Part shown: positions 53,721 to 61,639 of the stretch, piece after piece | Position numbering within the stretch: the first letter of the stretch is position 1 | Layout: the number at the start of each line of letters is the position of its first letter | From: SZAS-79 sp964599095 | Lineage (GTDB): Bacteria; Pseudomonadota; Gammaproteobacteria; Burkholderiales; SG8-39 | Assembly (NCBI GenBank): GCA_964599095.1 | Contig: CAZREB010000025.1 | Coordinates: 1 to 64,000 of the forward strand | Reading direction: 5' to 3' | Length of the DNA stretch: 64,000 bases | The notes under the pieces: model-generated | Seen by the model: the letters and a program-made list of their open reading frames with translations, nothing else | Databases searched by the model: none | What the model was told of the DNA's origin: nothing | Program-made: the position numbers and the translations under genes

Positions 53721-55034
53721 CTAACTCGGGTGTGCGAGGTCCGCCCGGGTGTAGGGAATCGAAAATGCCGCGTCTGCGGGTATCGCGGGGACGGATTTCT
53801 CCCACGCCTCGAATTTCGCACGCATTGCGGCCAGGCGCGCGGCCTCGCGCCGGGCGAGGTTGGCACGCTCGCGCTGGTCCTTCGACAGGTCGAACAGGAA
53901 CTCGCCGTCGTCGTTCGCGAAATACTTCCAGTCGCCCGAGCGCATCGCGCGCTGCGCGCGGAATTTCATCCGCCAGAACAGCTCGCGCTCGATGCGCACC
54001 TTCGGGTCCTTCAGCACCGGCAGCAGGCTCACGCCGTCGAGCGGGTAGTCGGGGTGCGGCTTCGCGCCCGCTGCGTCGAGGAAGGTGGGCATCCAGTCCA
54101 TCGTCATCGCCAGCTGCGCCGTCGTGCTTCCTGCACGCACCTGCGCCGGCCAGCGCACGATGTACGGCACGCGGATGCCACCTTCGAGCAGGTCCATCTT
54201 CTTGCCCACCAGCGGCCAGGTGTCCGAGAACCTTTCGCCGCCGTTGTCGCTCGTGAACACGATGACCGTGTTTTCCGAAGCGCCGATTGCGGCGAGCGCA
54301 TCGACGATCCGGCCGATGCCTTCGTCCATGTGGTGGATCATCCGCAGGTAGGTTTCCACCGACCCGCCGTCGGTGTGGATGATCTTCTCGATCGAGCGGG
54401 CGACCGATTCGTCGTCGCGCGTCTCCCACGGCCAGTGCGGCGCGGTGTAGTGCACCGACAGCAGGAAAGGACCCTTGCCCTTCTGCCTGGCGATGCAGTC
54501 CACGGCGCGGTCGGAGATCAGGTCGGTGAGGTAGCCGGGCTTCTGCACCGCCGCTTCACCCTCGCACAGGTCGTGCACGCCGGCCGAATCGCAGTGGGTG
54601 AAGTAGTCGACCCCGCCGCTCATGACGCCGAAGAATTCCTGGTAGCCGCTCTGCAGCGGGCCGAAATGCGGCGGGAACCCGAGGTGCCACTTGCCCACGA
54701 GCGCGGTCGAGTAGCCGGCGCCCGACAGCAGCGAAGGCATCGTCGGGTGCCCCGGCGGCAGGCCGAGCGTCGGATTGCCCCGGGTGCGGGTAGCCATCGG
54801 CTCGTCGGCGCCGCCGCGCAGCCGGTACTGCCAGCGGCCGGTGATCAGCGCAAAGCGTGACGGCGAGCAGACCGACGAGTTCGCATACCCGTCGGTGAAG
54901 CGCAGGCCCTCGGCAGCCATGCGGTCGAGGTTCGGTGAGCAGGAAGCGCCGGTGGCAGCCGAGCGCCCCCCATAGCAGCCGAGATCGGCGTAGCCAAGGT
55001 CGTCGGCAAGGATGAAGATGAAGTTCGGTCGCAT
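53721..55034 (-). CDS. Sulfatase (arylsulfatase-like)
   Basis: 437 residues. The formylglycine motif C-x-P-S-R is SSVCSPSRFALITG (Cys56). Metal and substrate residues are in FILADDLGYADLGCYGG, LVGKWHLG and FTSDNGGERFSD. It hydrolyses sulfate esters after Cys56 is converted by a maturase, which is not in the window. No signal peptide is visible, which is unusual for this family and suggests a cytosolic enzyme using an imported substrate. It is divergent from the class II aldolase gene by 80 bases. Confidence 0.9.
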   Translation of the reverse strand: MRPNFIFILADDLGYADLGCYGGRSAATGASCSPNLDRMAAEGLRFTDGYANSSVCSPSRFALITGRWQYRLRGGADEPMATRTRGNPTLGLPPGHPTMPSLLSGAGYSTALVGKWHLGFPPHFGPLQSGYQEFFGVMSGGVDYFTHCDSAGVHDLCEGEAAVQKPGYLTDLISDRAVDCIARQKGKGPFLLSVHYTAPHWPWETRDDESVARSIEKIIHTDGGSVETYLRMIHHMDEGIGRIVDALAAIGASENTVIVFTSDNGGERFSDTWPLVGKKMDLLEGGIRVPYIVRWPAQVRAGSTTAQLAMTMDWMPTFLDAAGAKPHPDYPLDGVSLLPVLKDPKVRIERELFWRMKFRAQRAMRSGDWKYFANDDGEFLFDLSKDQRERANLARREAARLAAMRAKFEAWEKSVPAIPADAAFSIPYTRADLAHPS

Positions 55035-55114
55035 GGGGCGAGGATAGCAGACCGCGCTCGGCCCCCCGCTGGGCTAACATTGCCAGACCGACCCATACAC
55101 CAGCGGAGAATCCC

Positions 55115-55888
55115 ATGAATGCGAAACAGGCTCCCGACGTCCGCTCGCAGGTTTCCGCCGAGGAATGGCAGGTCCGCGTCGACCTCGCCGCCTGCTACCG
55201 CCTGGTCGCGCTGTACGGCTGGGACGATATCGTGTTCACGCACATCTCGGCGCGCGTCCCCGCGCCCGCGGGCAACGACCCGCACCATTTCCTGATCAAT
55301 CCCTACGGCATGATGTTCGAGGAAATCACCGCCTCGAGCCTGGTCAAGGTCGACGAGCACTGCAACAAGGTCATCGATTCGCCTTACCCCGTCAATCCGG
55401 CAGGCTTCGTGATCCACAGCGCGATCCATGCCGGCCGTCCCGACGTGCAGTGCGTGCTGCACACGCATACGCCGGACGGGGTCGCGGTCGCGGCGCAAAA
55501 AGGCGGCCTGCTACCGATCTCCCAGCAGGCGACGATCGCGCTGGCATCGCTTGCCTACCATGACTACGAGGGGATCGCGGTGAACGACGCGGAAAAGGCG
55601 CGCCTGGCAAAGGATATCGGCGGCAACACGAATTTCATCCTGAGGAACCACGGCCTGCTGACCGTCGGGCCTACCGTCGCGGACGCCTTCCTGATGATGT
55701 TCAACCTGCAGCGCGCCTGCGAGATCCAGGTTCGCGCGCAGGCCGCGGCAGTCGCCGAAGTCGACCCGCGCATCGTCGCCGGCGTGAAGGCGAACGTCGA
55801 AAAGGTCACCAAGGGGCTGGGCGGCCAGATCGCCTGGCCGGCGCTGCTGAGGAAGCTCGAGCGGCAGGATCCGGGCTACAAATCCTGA
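55115..55888 (+). CDS. Class II aldolase/adducin-type protein, copy 2
   Basis: 257 residues. FTHISARVP, LINPYGMMFEEITASSLVKVD, VIHSAIHAGRPDVQCVLHTHTPDGVAVA (the His-x-His ligands) and ILRNHGLLTVG (the later His) are canonical. It lies in the adducin-like branch of unknown function and is clearly different from copy 1 at 38266. A GGAGAA ribosome site precedes the ATG. No obvious operon partner follows on the plus strand. Confidence 0.88.
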   Translation: MNAKQAPDVRSQVSAEEWQVRVDLAACYRLVALYGWDDIVFTHISARVPAPAGNDPHHFLINPYGMMFEEITASSLVKVDEHCNKVIDSPYPVNPAGFVIHSAIHAGRPDVQCVLHTHTPDGVAVAAQKGGLLPISQQATIALASLAYHDYEGIAVNDAEKARLAKDIGGNTNFILRNHGLLTVGPTVADAFLMMFNLQRACEIQVRAQAAAVAEVDPRIVAGVKANVEKVTKGLGGQIAWPALLRKLERQDPGYKS

Positions 55889-55901
55889 ACTTTAATTTCC
55901 T

Positions 55902-55926
55902 GAGAGCCAAGCGGAATGCGGCTCTC
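55902..55926. terminator. Hairpin between convergent genes
   Basis: GAGAGCC (55902-55908) and GGCTCTC (55920-55926) pair perfectly around 11 bases, 14 bases after the aldolase stop. The facing TPR gene ends at 55977. There is no T-tract, so the function is uncertain. Confidence 0.38.
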
Positions 55927-55976
55927 CGGCAAATCGATATCTGTCTTTTGTAATACTTGATCGGTTCGGCCGCCGC

Positions 55977-56465
55977 CTAGCGCTTTTTCGCCTCGTACTG
56001 CGCAACTGCGTTCTTCAGCATCGTGTACTCCTCGCAGCCGAACGTGCACAAGCGGTCGAGCACGGAAAGGTGCTCCTTCGCCTTGGCAAGGTTGTTGACC
56101 ATCAGGTAGGCCTCGCCGATGTATTCGTGCGCACCCCGGTATTCGGGCTTCAGCCTGAGCGCCTCGCCGTAATGCTTGAACACGAGGTCCATGTTCGGGC
56201 TCGGACCCTTGCGGATCGTGTAGGCGTACAGGTTGTGGTATTCGGCATTCTGCGGGTTGCCCGCGAGCGCATCCTTGAGCACCGCTTGCGCGCCCTGCCA
56301 GTCCTTCTTTTCGGTCAGGGCGGTGACCTTGTCGACGACCGGATCCGTCGGCCACGCCGGCGCCGGGTCGGGGGTACCGCCCGCGGCGAATGCGCTGCCC
56401 GCGATGGACACCGTCGCAATTAGCGCTAACATCGTTGCGCCAACCTTCAATCCAGCCTGATTCAT
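55977..56465 (-). CDS. Periplasmic tetratricopeptide-repeat protein
   Basis: 162 residues. A signal peptide (ATMLALIATVSIAGSAFA) is followed by two to three TPR helices pairs (NAEYHNLYAYTIRKG; KHYGEALRLKPEYRGAHEYIGEAYLMVNN). The end holds two cysteines, CTFGCEEYTM, that could form a disulfide. Its role is unknown. Its ATG shares a CATG with the divergent gene's first ATG, so the two starts overlap head to head. Confidence 0.82.
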   Translation of the reverse strand: MNQAGLKVGATMLALIATVSIAGSAFAAGGTPDPAPAWPTDPVVDKVTALTEKKDWQGAQAVLKDALAGNPQNAEYHNLYAYTIRKGPSPNMDLVFKHYGEALRLKPEYRGAHEYIGEAYLMVNNLAKAKEHLSVLDRLCTFGCEEYTMLKNAVAQYEAKKR

Positions 56466-57204
56466 GCCCAGCCTCCTTTTCGGTCATCCTGTCCTGTACG
56501 GCGGCAGGGCCTTGCCGGATGCAAGGTCCCGGTCAGGACTTCGGGCGGCTACAGCGATTCTCTGCAGCTTGCCGCTCGCTGCCTTGACTGCCCTAACAGC
56601 GCAAGCCCAGCCGGTATTCCCGGAATTCACCTCGAGAACCGAAGCGGTTGCCGCGCTGGAGAGCCCGGATGCCCGCCGGCGCGCCGCGGGCGTCCTGTTC
56701 ATTGCGCGTACCGGCCTCGCGCCGGATGGCCCGCTGCTCGTGAAGCGCCTGGCCGACGAGAACCCGGGCGTGCGCGAACTCGCCGAAGCCGGCGCGTGGC
56801 AGGTCTGGAGCCGCTCCGGCGACCCGGAGGCCGACCGGCTGCTGGCGGCCGGCACCAGGCAGATGGGTGCCGGCCAGCTCCCGCAGGCAATCGCGACTTT
56901 CGCCCGCGTGATTCGCCGGCAGCCGGCCTTTGCGGAGGGCTGGAACAAGCGCGCCACCGCGTACTACCTCGCCGGGGAGTTCACGAAATCGCTTGCCGAT
57001 TGCGACGAAGTCATCAAGCGCAACCCGCAGCATTTCGGCGCGCTCTCGGGCTATGGCCAGATCTATTTCCAGCTCGAGGAGTACGACAAGGCGCTCGACT
57101 ATTTCAGGCGCGCACTGGCGGTCAACCCGAACATGGACGGCGTGATTTCCAACATCCGCGCGATCGAGGAACTCCTGCGCGAGAAACGCAGGAAGATGAT
57201 CTAG
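56464..57204 (+). CDS. Exported HEAT/TPR-repeat protein
   Basis: 246 residues from the first ATG. A signal-peptide-like segment (ATAILCSLPLAALTALTAQA) lies at 29-48, unusually deep. A TTG at 56512 would give a normal-length signal and may be the true start. A HEAT-like pair (VAALESPDARRRAAGVLFIA) is followed by TPRs (LPQAIATFARVIRRQPAFAEGWNKRATAYYLAGE; GYGQIYFQLEEYDKALDYFRRAL). It probably scaffolds proteins in the periplasm. It ends 4 bases before the AzlD stop of the facing gene. Confidence 0.78.
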   Translation: MPSLLFGHPVLYGGRALPDARSRSGLRAATAILCSLPLAALTALTAQAQPVFPEFTSRTEAVAALESPDARRRAAGVLFIARTGLAPDGPLLVKRLADENPGVRELAEAGAWQVWSRSGDPEADRLLAAGTRQMGAGQLPQAIATFARVIRRQPAFAEGWNKRATAYYLAGEFTKSLADCDEVIKRNPQHFGALSGYGQIYFQLEEYDKALDYFRRALAVNPNMDGVISNIRAIEELLREKRRKMI

Positions 57205-57208
57205 CGAT

Positions 57209-57526
57209 CTAGAGGAGCAGCCAAAAGGCCCCCAGGCCGGCGATCACCGTTCCAATCAGGCTCCGCGTTAGCGAAGCAACGGCGAGTGCCGGGACGATCG
57301 CAACCAGGGAAGGATTCGCGGCCGACAGCGCGGGCCTGCCGTCCACGACCAGCACTTCGATCGCCAGCAGCGCGGCAAGCACCGCCACCGGCACATAGGC
57401 CAGCCACGCGAGCAGCCAGCGGGGCAACTGGATTTTCGCAAGCAGCACGAGCGGCAATACACGGGGCACCACCGTGACCGCCGCGCAGGCGAGAATCAGC
57501 GCGAGGAGTTCGGGGCGGACGTCCAT
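57209..57526 (-). CDS. azlD: AzlD-type branched-chain amino acid exporter subunit
   Basis: 105 residues with four hydrophobic segments (LLALILACAAVTVVPRVLPLVLL; WLLAWLAYVPVAVLAALLAIEVL). Length and the VPRVLPL opening are typical of AzlD, the small partner of AzlC. Together they export branched-chain amino acids such as valine or leucine analogues. Its ATG at 57526 lies 31 bases inside the end of azlC. Confidence 0.85.
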   Translation of the reverse strand: MDVRPELLALILACAAVTVVPRVLPLVLLAKIQLPRWLLAWLAYVPVAVLAALLAIEVLVVDGRPALSAANPSLVAIVPALAVASLTRSLIGTVIAGLGAFWLLL

Positions 57527-58311
57527 CTTTCCAACAGGAGCCCAAGCGTCGCGCCGAACACGGTCGCGGCGATGACCGCCCAAGGTCCGGGATGCGCGAC
57601 TTGCACGGCAACCGCCGACGCTGCTGCGAAGAGCGCCACCGAAAGCCCGATGCGCACCTGCGGCCGGGCCGTCAATTGCAGCACGAGAAGCCCGGCGAAC
57701 ATGCACGGCAGCGCGAACCCGAGCACCCGGGTATTGGCGGCCGAGCCTGCGAACTGCGCCGAGAAGAGCGCACCGCCCAGGTTCGCCAGCGCCCAGGTCG
57801 AGTAGGCGGCGAGGTTGAGGCCCGCCATCCATGCCGCCCCGGTCGGCGGGCGTTTCGCGAAGCGCCCCGCCGCGACCACGAACGTTTCGTCGGTGAGCTG
57901 CAGGCCGAGCAGCGCGTTCTTCCACGCCGGCAGCTGGCGCAGGTGCGGCGCGAGCGCGGCCGACAGCAGGAGGTGGCGGACATTCACGAAGAACACGGTC
58001 AGCACGATCGCCGACAACGGGCTGGCAAGCGACACCATGCTGGTGAGGACGAACTGCGCCGAGCCGGCGTAGAGCACCATCGAGAGCAGCAGGATCTCCG
58101 CATACGAGAGCCCCGCGGCGCGCTCTACCACGCCGGCCGCCAGTCCGATGCCGAGGTAGCCGAGCACCACCGGCAGGCCGGCCTGAGCGCCTCGCGCGAA
58201 TGTCTCGTCGCCCTGCGCGAACGTCTCGTCGCCATGGGCCATAGCCCGGTCCCCGTGCGCCAGGGCCTTATCGTTTCGCGCTGCGGCAGGGGGCGTCGGT
58301 CCGTCAGCCAT
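57496..58311 (-). CDS. azlC: AzlC-type branched-chain amino acid exporter subunit with heptad-repeat N-terminus
   Basis: 271 residues from the ATG at 58311. The AzlC core has GLPVVLGYLGIGLAAGVVERAAGLS, LVYAGSAQF-like LYAGSAQFVLTSM, FFVNVRHLLLSAAL and LTDETFVVAAGRFAK. The N-terminal 44 residues are extra: four seven-residue repeats KALAHGD, RAMAHGD, ETFAQGD, ETFARGA at 15-42. They face the cytosol by the positive-inside rule and have no known function. The coding DNA shows the matching 21-base tandem repeat at 58186-58269. Confidence 0.85.
   Translation of the reverse strand: MADGPTPPAAARNDKALAHGDRAMAHGDETFAQGDETFARGAQAGLPVVLGYLGIGLAAGVVERAAGLSYAEILLLSMVLYAGSAQFVLTSMVSLASPLSAIVLTVFFVNVRHLLLSAALAPHLRQLPAWKNALLGLQLTDETFVVAAGRFAKRPPTGAAWMAGLNLAAYSTWALANLGGALFSAQFAGSAANTRVLGFALPCMFAGLLVLQLTARPQVRIGLSVALFAAASAVAVQVAHPGPWAVIAATVFGATLGLLLERWTSAPNSSR
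58186..58269 (-). repeat. Four 21-base tandem repeats in azlC
   Basis: They encode four heptads with an A-x-G-(D/A) core. The pairs CTCGTCGCC and GCGCGAA recur every 21 bases. The array could change copy number by slippage without shifting the frame. Confidence 0.7.
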
Positions 58312-58378
58312 CGGCTCATTGTATGCTGGCGATCCGGCGCCGCAGCACGCGCGCCGGCATCCATCCAAGGGACCGAAC

Positions 58379-59227
58379 TTGAAACTCGCCAGCTTCCAGC
58401 ACAACAACGCCGCCTGCTATGGAGTCGTCGACGGCGAAGGCATCGTCGACCTCTCGCGCCGCATCGGCGCACGCTATCCCGACATCCGCACGCTGCTCCG
58501 GCACGAAGGCCTCGACGACGCGCGCAAGGCGGCCGCCGGGCAAAAGCCCGACCTGAAGCTTGCCGATGTGACCATGCTCCCGACGATCCCGAACCCGGGC
58601 AAGATCTTCTGCATCGGCCTCAACTACGAGGACCATCGCAGAGAAACCAAGCGCGAGAAGACCGAAGCGCCGGCGGTGTTCGTGCGCTTTCCCGAATCGC
58701 AGGTCGGGCACGGCCAGCCGATCCTGCGCCCGCGCGAATCGACCAAGCTCGACTTCGAGGGCGAGATCGCGGTCATCATCGGCAAGCGTGGGCGCCGGAT
58801 CAGCGAAAAGGATTCCTGGGGTCATATCGCCGGCTACAGCTGCTACAACGACGGCTCGGTGCGCGACTGGCAGTGGGCGACCACGCAATGGACCGCGGGG
58901 AAAAACTTCGCGGCCACCGGAGGCTTCGGGCCATGGATGGTGACTTCCGACGAGATCCCCGCCGAAACCGAGCTCACGCTGATCACCCGCCTGAACGGTG
59001 TCGAGATGCAGAACACGACGACTGCGCTGCTGGTTCATTCGATCCCCAGCCTGATCGCCCATCTCTCGACCTGGGTGCCGCTCGAGCCTGGCGACGTGAT
59101 CGTCAGCGGCACGCCCGGCGGCGTCGGCGCCCGGCGCGAGCCGCCGGTGTGGATGAACCCCGGCGACGTGGTCGAAATCGAAGTGAGCCAGGTCGGCATC
59201 CTGCGCAACACGATCGCGGACGACTGA
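58379..59227 (+). CDS. Fumarylacetoacetate hydrolase family protein
   Basis: 282 residues from a TTG at 58379, placed 7 bases after an AAGGGA ribosome site and giving the usual MKLASF opening; no ATG fits better. KIFCIGLNYEDH, LDFEGEIAVIIGKRGR (acidic metal ligands), GYSCYNDGSVRDWQ and VIVSGTPGGVG match FAH-fold hydrolases, decarboxylases and hydratases of 2-oxo acids. It probably works in the downstream operon with the DHCW cupin, the enolase-superfamily enzyme and the dioxygenase. Confidence 0.88.
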   Translation: MKLASFQHNNAACYGVVDGEGIVDLSRRIGARYPDIRTLLRHEGLDDARKAAAGQKPDLKLADVTMLPTIPNPGKIFCIGLNYEDHRRETKREKTEAPAVFVRFPESQVGHGQPILRPRESTKLDFEGEIAVIIGKRGRRISEKDSWGHIAGYSCYNDGSVRDWQWATTQWTAGKNFAATGGFGPWMVTSDEIPAETELTLITRLNGVEMQNTTTALLVHSIPSLIAHLSTWVPLEPGDVIVSGTPGGVGARREPPVWMNPGDVVEIEVSQVGILRNTIADD

Positions 59228-59240
59228 AGGAGGATTGCGC

Positions 59241-59570
59241 ATGGAAATGCACGACATCCCGTTCGGCACCACCGACTGGTCGGGCGTGGAGCGCACCGAG
59301 CACAAGGGTGACTCCGGCGTGGCCTACTGGCGCACGCGCAATTTCGGCAGGATCCGGGTGCGCATGGTCGAGTACACGCCGGGTTACCTTGCCGACCACT
59401 GGTGCTCGAAGGGGCACATCCTGTTCTGCGTGGAAGGCGAACTGGAGACCGAGCTGGCCGACGGTAGGAAATACGTCCTCAAGCCCGGCATGAGCTACCA
59501 GGTGGCCGACGGCGCCGAGCCGCACCGCTCCCGCACCGCGGGTGGCGCGAAGCTCTTCATCGTGGACTGA
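59241..59570 (+). CDS. DHCW-motif cupin fold protein
   Basis: 109 residues. The conserved string ADHWCSKGHILFCVEGELETEL and the closing GMSYQVADGAEPHRSRT give a small single-domain cupin. His residues at the motif and in EPHRS could hold a metal. An AAGGAGG ribosome site precedes the ATG at 59241. It lies 13 bases after the FAH gene and 2 bases before the next. Function of the family is unknown. Confidence 0.85.
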   Translation: MEMHDIPFGTTDWSGVERTEHKGDSGVAYWRTRNFGRIRVRMVEYTPGYLADHWCSKGHILFCVEGELETELADGRKYVLKPGMSYQVADGAEPHRSRTAGGAKLFIVD

Positions 59571-59572
59571 AA

Positions 59573-60691
59573 ATGAAGATCGAAAGGGTCGAGATTTTCG
59601 GCGTGCAGGTGCCGCTGGTCGGCGATTACGCGATCTCCAAAGGCAGCAATTCGATCCAGCGCAGCGCAGTCGTCCGCATAACGGCCTCGGGCGGGGCGAT
59701 CGGCCTTGGCAACGTCGACCCGGTGCCCGGGTATTCGGAAGAGAGCATCGAGGAAACCCTGCAGGCGCTCGAAACCACTTTCGCCCCGCGCGTTTTGGGC
59801 CTCGACCCGGCGAACATCCATGTTGTCCTGCAGCAAATCGAATCTGCGGCACCGGACTTCCTCGACGCCAAGGCGGCCGTCGAAATGGCGTGCGTCGATC
59901 TCACCGCGCGCGCGCTCGGGGTCCCGGTGCACACCTATTTGGGCGGCGCGGTGAAGGACACGGTTCTCTTCAACGCATGGATCGGCATTCTCCCGCCCGA
60001 CGAGGCCGCCGCCGAAACGCTCGCCTGGCAAAAGCGCGGGTTCCGTTCGGCCAAGATCAAGGTGGGCGGCGGCATCGAAGCCGATCGGGATCGGGTAAAA
60101 GCAGTGCGCGAAACGGTCGGCCCCAGTTTCGCATTGCGGATCGATGCCAACGCGGGCTACGACGCCGACACTTCGATCAGGCTAGCGCATATGATGGCGC
60201 CGTTCGGACTGCAATTGTTCGAGCAACCGGTCGCTGCAGACGACATCGCCGGCATGGCGCGAGTCCGACGCGAGTCGGGCGGCCTGCCGATCATGGCCGA
60301 CGAGTCGGTGCTCGATCACGCGAGCCTGATCCGCATCATCCGGGCAGGCGCAGCCGACATCGTCAAGGTGAAGGTGATGAAACAGGGCGGCATGATCCAT
60401 ACGCGGCGCATGATCGCGACGGCGGAGGCGGCGGGCATCCGGTGCGTGCTCGGCCACGGCTTCGGCCTGGGCGTGAACACGCTGGCCGAGATCATGCTCG
60501 CGGCGACTTCGCCCAACGTCATCGACGGGCTTGAATGCGTGGGACCGCTGAAGACCGCGGACGACATCGTCACGCATAAGCTCGATCTCGGGTCCGGAAG
60601 CCTCGCGCTACCGCAAGGGCCGGGGCTGGGCGCGACGCTCGACGAAGCGAAAATGCAGCGATACCAATTCGAGACGAAATCCGTCTCCTGA
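59573..60691 (+). CDS. Enolase superfamily enzyme (mandelate racemase / muconate cycloisomerase type)
   Basis: 372 residues. The barrel has KIKVG with the acid/base lysine, RIDANAGYD, LFEQPV and IMADESV carrying the three metal acids, and VKVKVMKQGG with the second lysine. This K...D-E-D...K layout is that of the muconate cycloisomerase subgroup, which includes cycloisomerases, racemases and dehydratases. The capping domain and its 20s loop (DYAISKGSNS) do not match a family I can name. It is nearly contiguous with the DHCW cupin and precedes a dioxygenase. Confidence 0.88.
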   Translation: MKIERVEIFGVQVPLVGDYAISKGSNSIQRSAVVRITASGGAIGLGNVDPVPGYSEESIEETLQALETTFAPRVLGLDPANIHVVLQQIESAAPDFLDAKAAVEMACVDLTARALGVPVHTYLGGAVKDTVLFNAWIGILPPDEAAAETLAWQKRGFRSAKIKVGGGIEADRDRVKAVRETVGPSFALRIDANAGYDADTSIRLAHMMAPFGLQLFEQPVAADDIAGMARVRRESGGLPIMADESVLDHASLIRIIRAGAADIVKVKVMKQGGMIHTRRMIATAEAAGIRCVLGHGFGLGVNTLAEIMLAATSPNVIDGLECVGPLKTADDIVTHKLDLGSGSLALPQGPGLGATLDEAKMQRYQFETKSVS

Positions 60692-60708
60692 GAACGGAGG
60701 ACCCAACG

Positions 60709-61593
60709 ATGAGCACGATTTCCGTAGTTCCCTCAGGCAAGGCGCTGGCGGCCGACATCCGGGGCGTGAACCTGGCCGAGGACCTCGACGCCGCGACTTT
60801 CAAGCAGATCGTCGATGCATGGTCGGACCACCTCGTGCTGCGCTTTCGCGGCCAGAAACTGAGCGACCCGGACCTCGAGCGGTTCTCCGCCCGGCTCGGC
60901 CCGCTCGACCGCGCCCCGCAGTACAGCCCGGGCACCGAGGTCACCGTCAAGAGCGATTACGTGACCGTGATCTCGAACGTAGTGGTCAACGGCAAGCCGA
61001 TCGGCGACCTCGGCAACGCCGAAGCGCTCTGGCACACGGACATGTCCTACAACGACAACCCGCCGATGGCGAGCGCGCTGTATGCGCTCGAGATCCCGCC
61101 GACCGGTGGTGAAACGGGATACTGCAACATGTACCTCGCCTACGAGAACCTGCCGCCCGCGCTGAAAAAGCGCGTGGAAGGCCTGCAGTGCAAGCACGAT
61201 TCCAGCCGCAACAGCACCGGCGGCCTGCGCCGCGGCCAGCCCGAAAACACGACACCGAAGGATGCGCCCGGAGCGATCCATCCGCTGGTGCTGACCCACC
61301 CGGTCACCGGCCGCAACGCGCTGTTCCTCGGCCGCCGGCTGAACGCCTATATCGTCGGGCTCGAACCGCAGGAGAGCGAATCTCTGCTCGACACGCTCTG
61401 GGCGCATGCGACCAAGCCCGAATACACCTGGTACCAGGAGTGGCAGCTGGGCGACCTCGTCCTCTGGGACAACCGGTGCACCATGCATCGTCGCAATGCG
61501 TTCGACGGCTCGGCGCGCCGCATCATGCATCGCACCCAGCTGGGCGGGCAGAAGCCGGTCTTTGCCGGCGCCCGCGCCACAGCCTCCGTCTAG
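60709..61593 (+). CDS. TauD/TfdA family 2-oxoglutarate/Fe(II) dioxygenase
   Basis: 294 residues. The iron triad is His-x-Asp in EALWHTDMSYNDNPP and the later His in NRCTMHRRNAF. The Arg of ARRIMHRTQ binds 2-oxoglutarate. Family members cleave sulfonates, phenoxyacetates or other ethers by hydroxylation. A GGAGG ribosome site precedes the ATG. It is followed by a complete TctCBA uptake system and preceded by FAH and enolase-type enzymes. The operon may import and oxidise an ether- or sulfonate-bearing acid. Confidence 0.9.
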   Translation: MSTISVVPSGKALAADIRGVNLAEDLDAATFKQIVDAWSDHLVLRFRGQKLSDPDLERFSARLGPLDRAPQYSPGTEVTVKSDYVTVISNVVVNGKPIGDLGNAEALWHTDMSYNDNPPMASALYALEIPPTGGETGYCNMYLAYENLPPALKKRVEGLQCKHDSSRNSTGGLRRGQPENTTPKDAPGAIHPLVLTHPVTGRNALFLGRRLNAYIVGLEPQESESLLDTLWAHATKPEYTWYQEWQLGDLVLWDNRCTMHRRNAFDGSARRIMHRTQLGGQKPVFAGARATASV

Positions 61594-61639
61594 AGAGGCA
61601 GGGAGCACTTCCAAAAACGGCATCGAGGAGGGTTCGGAC

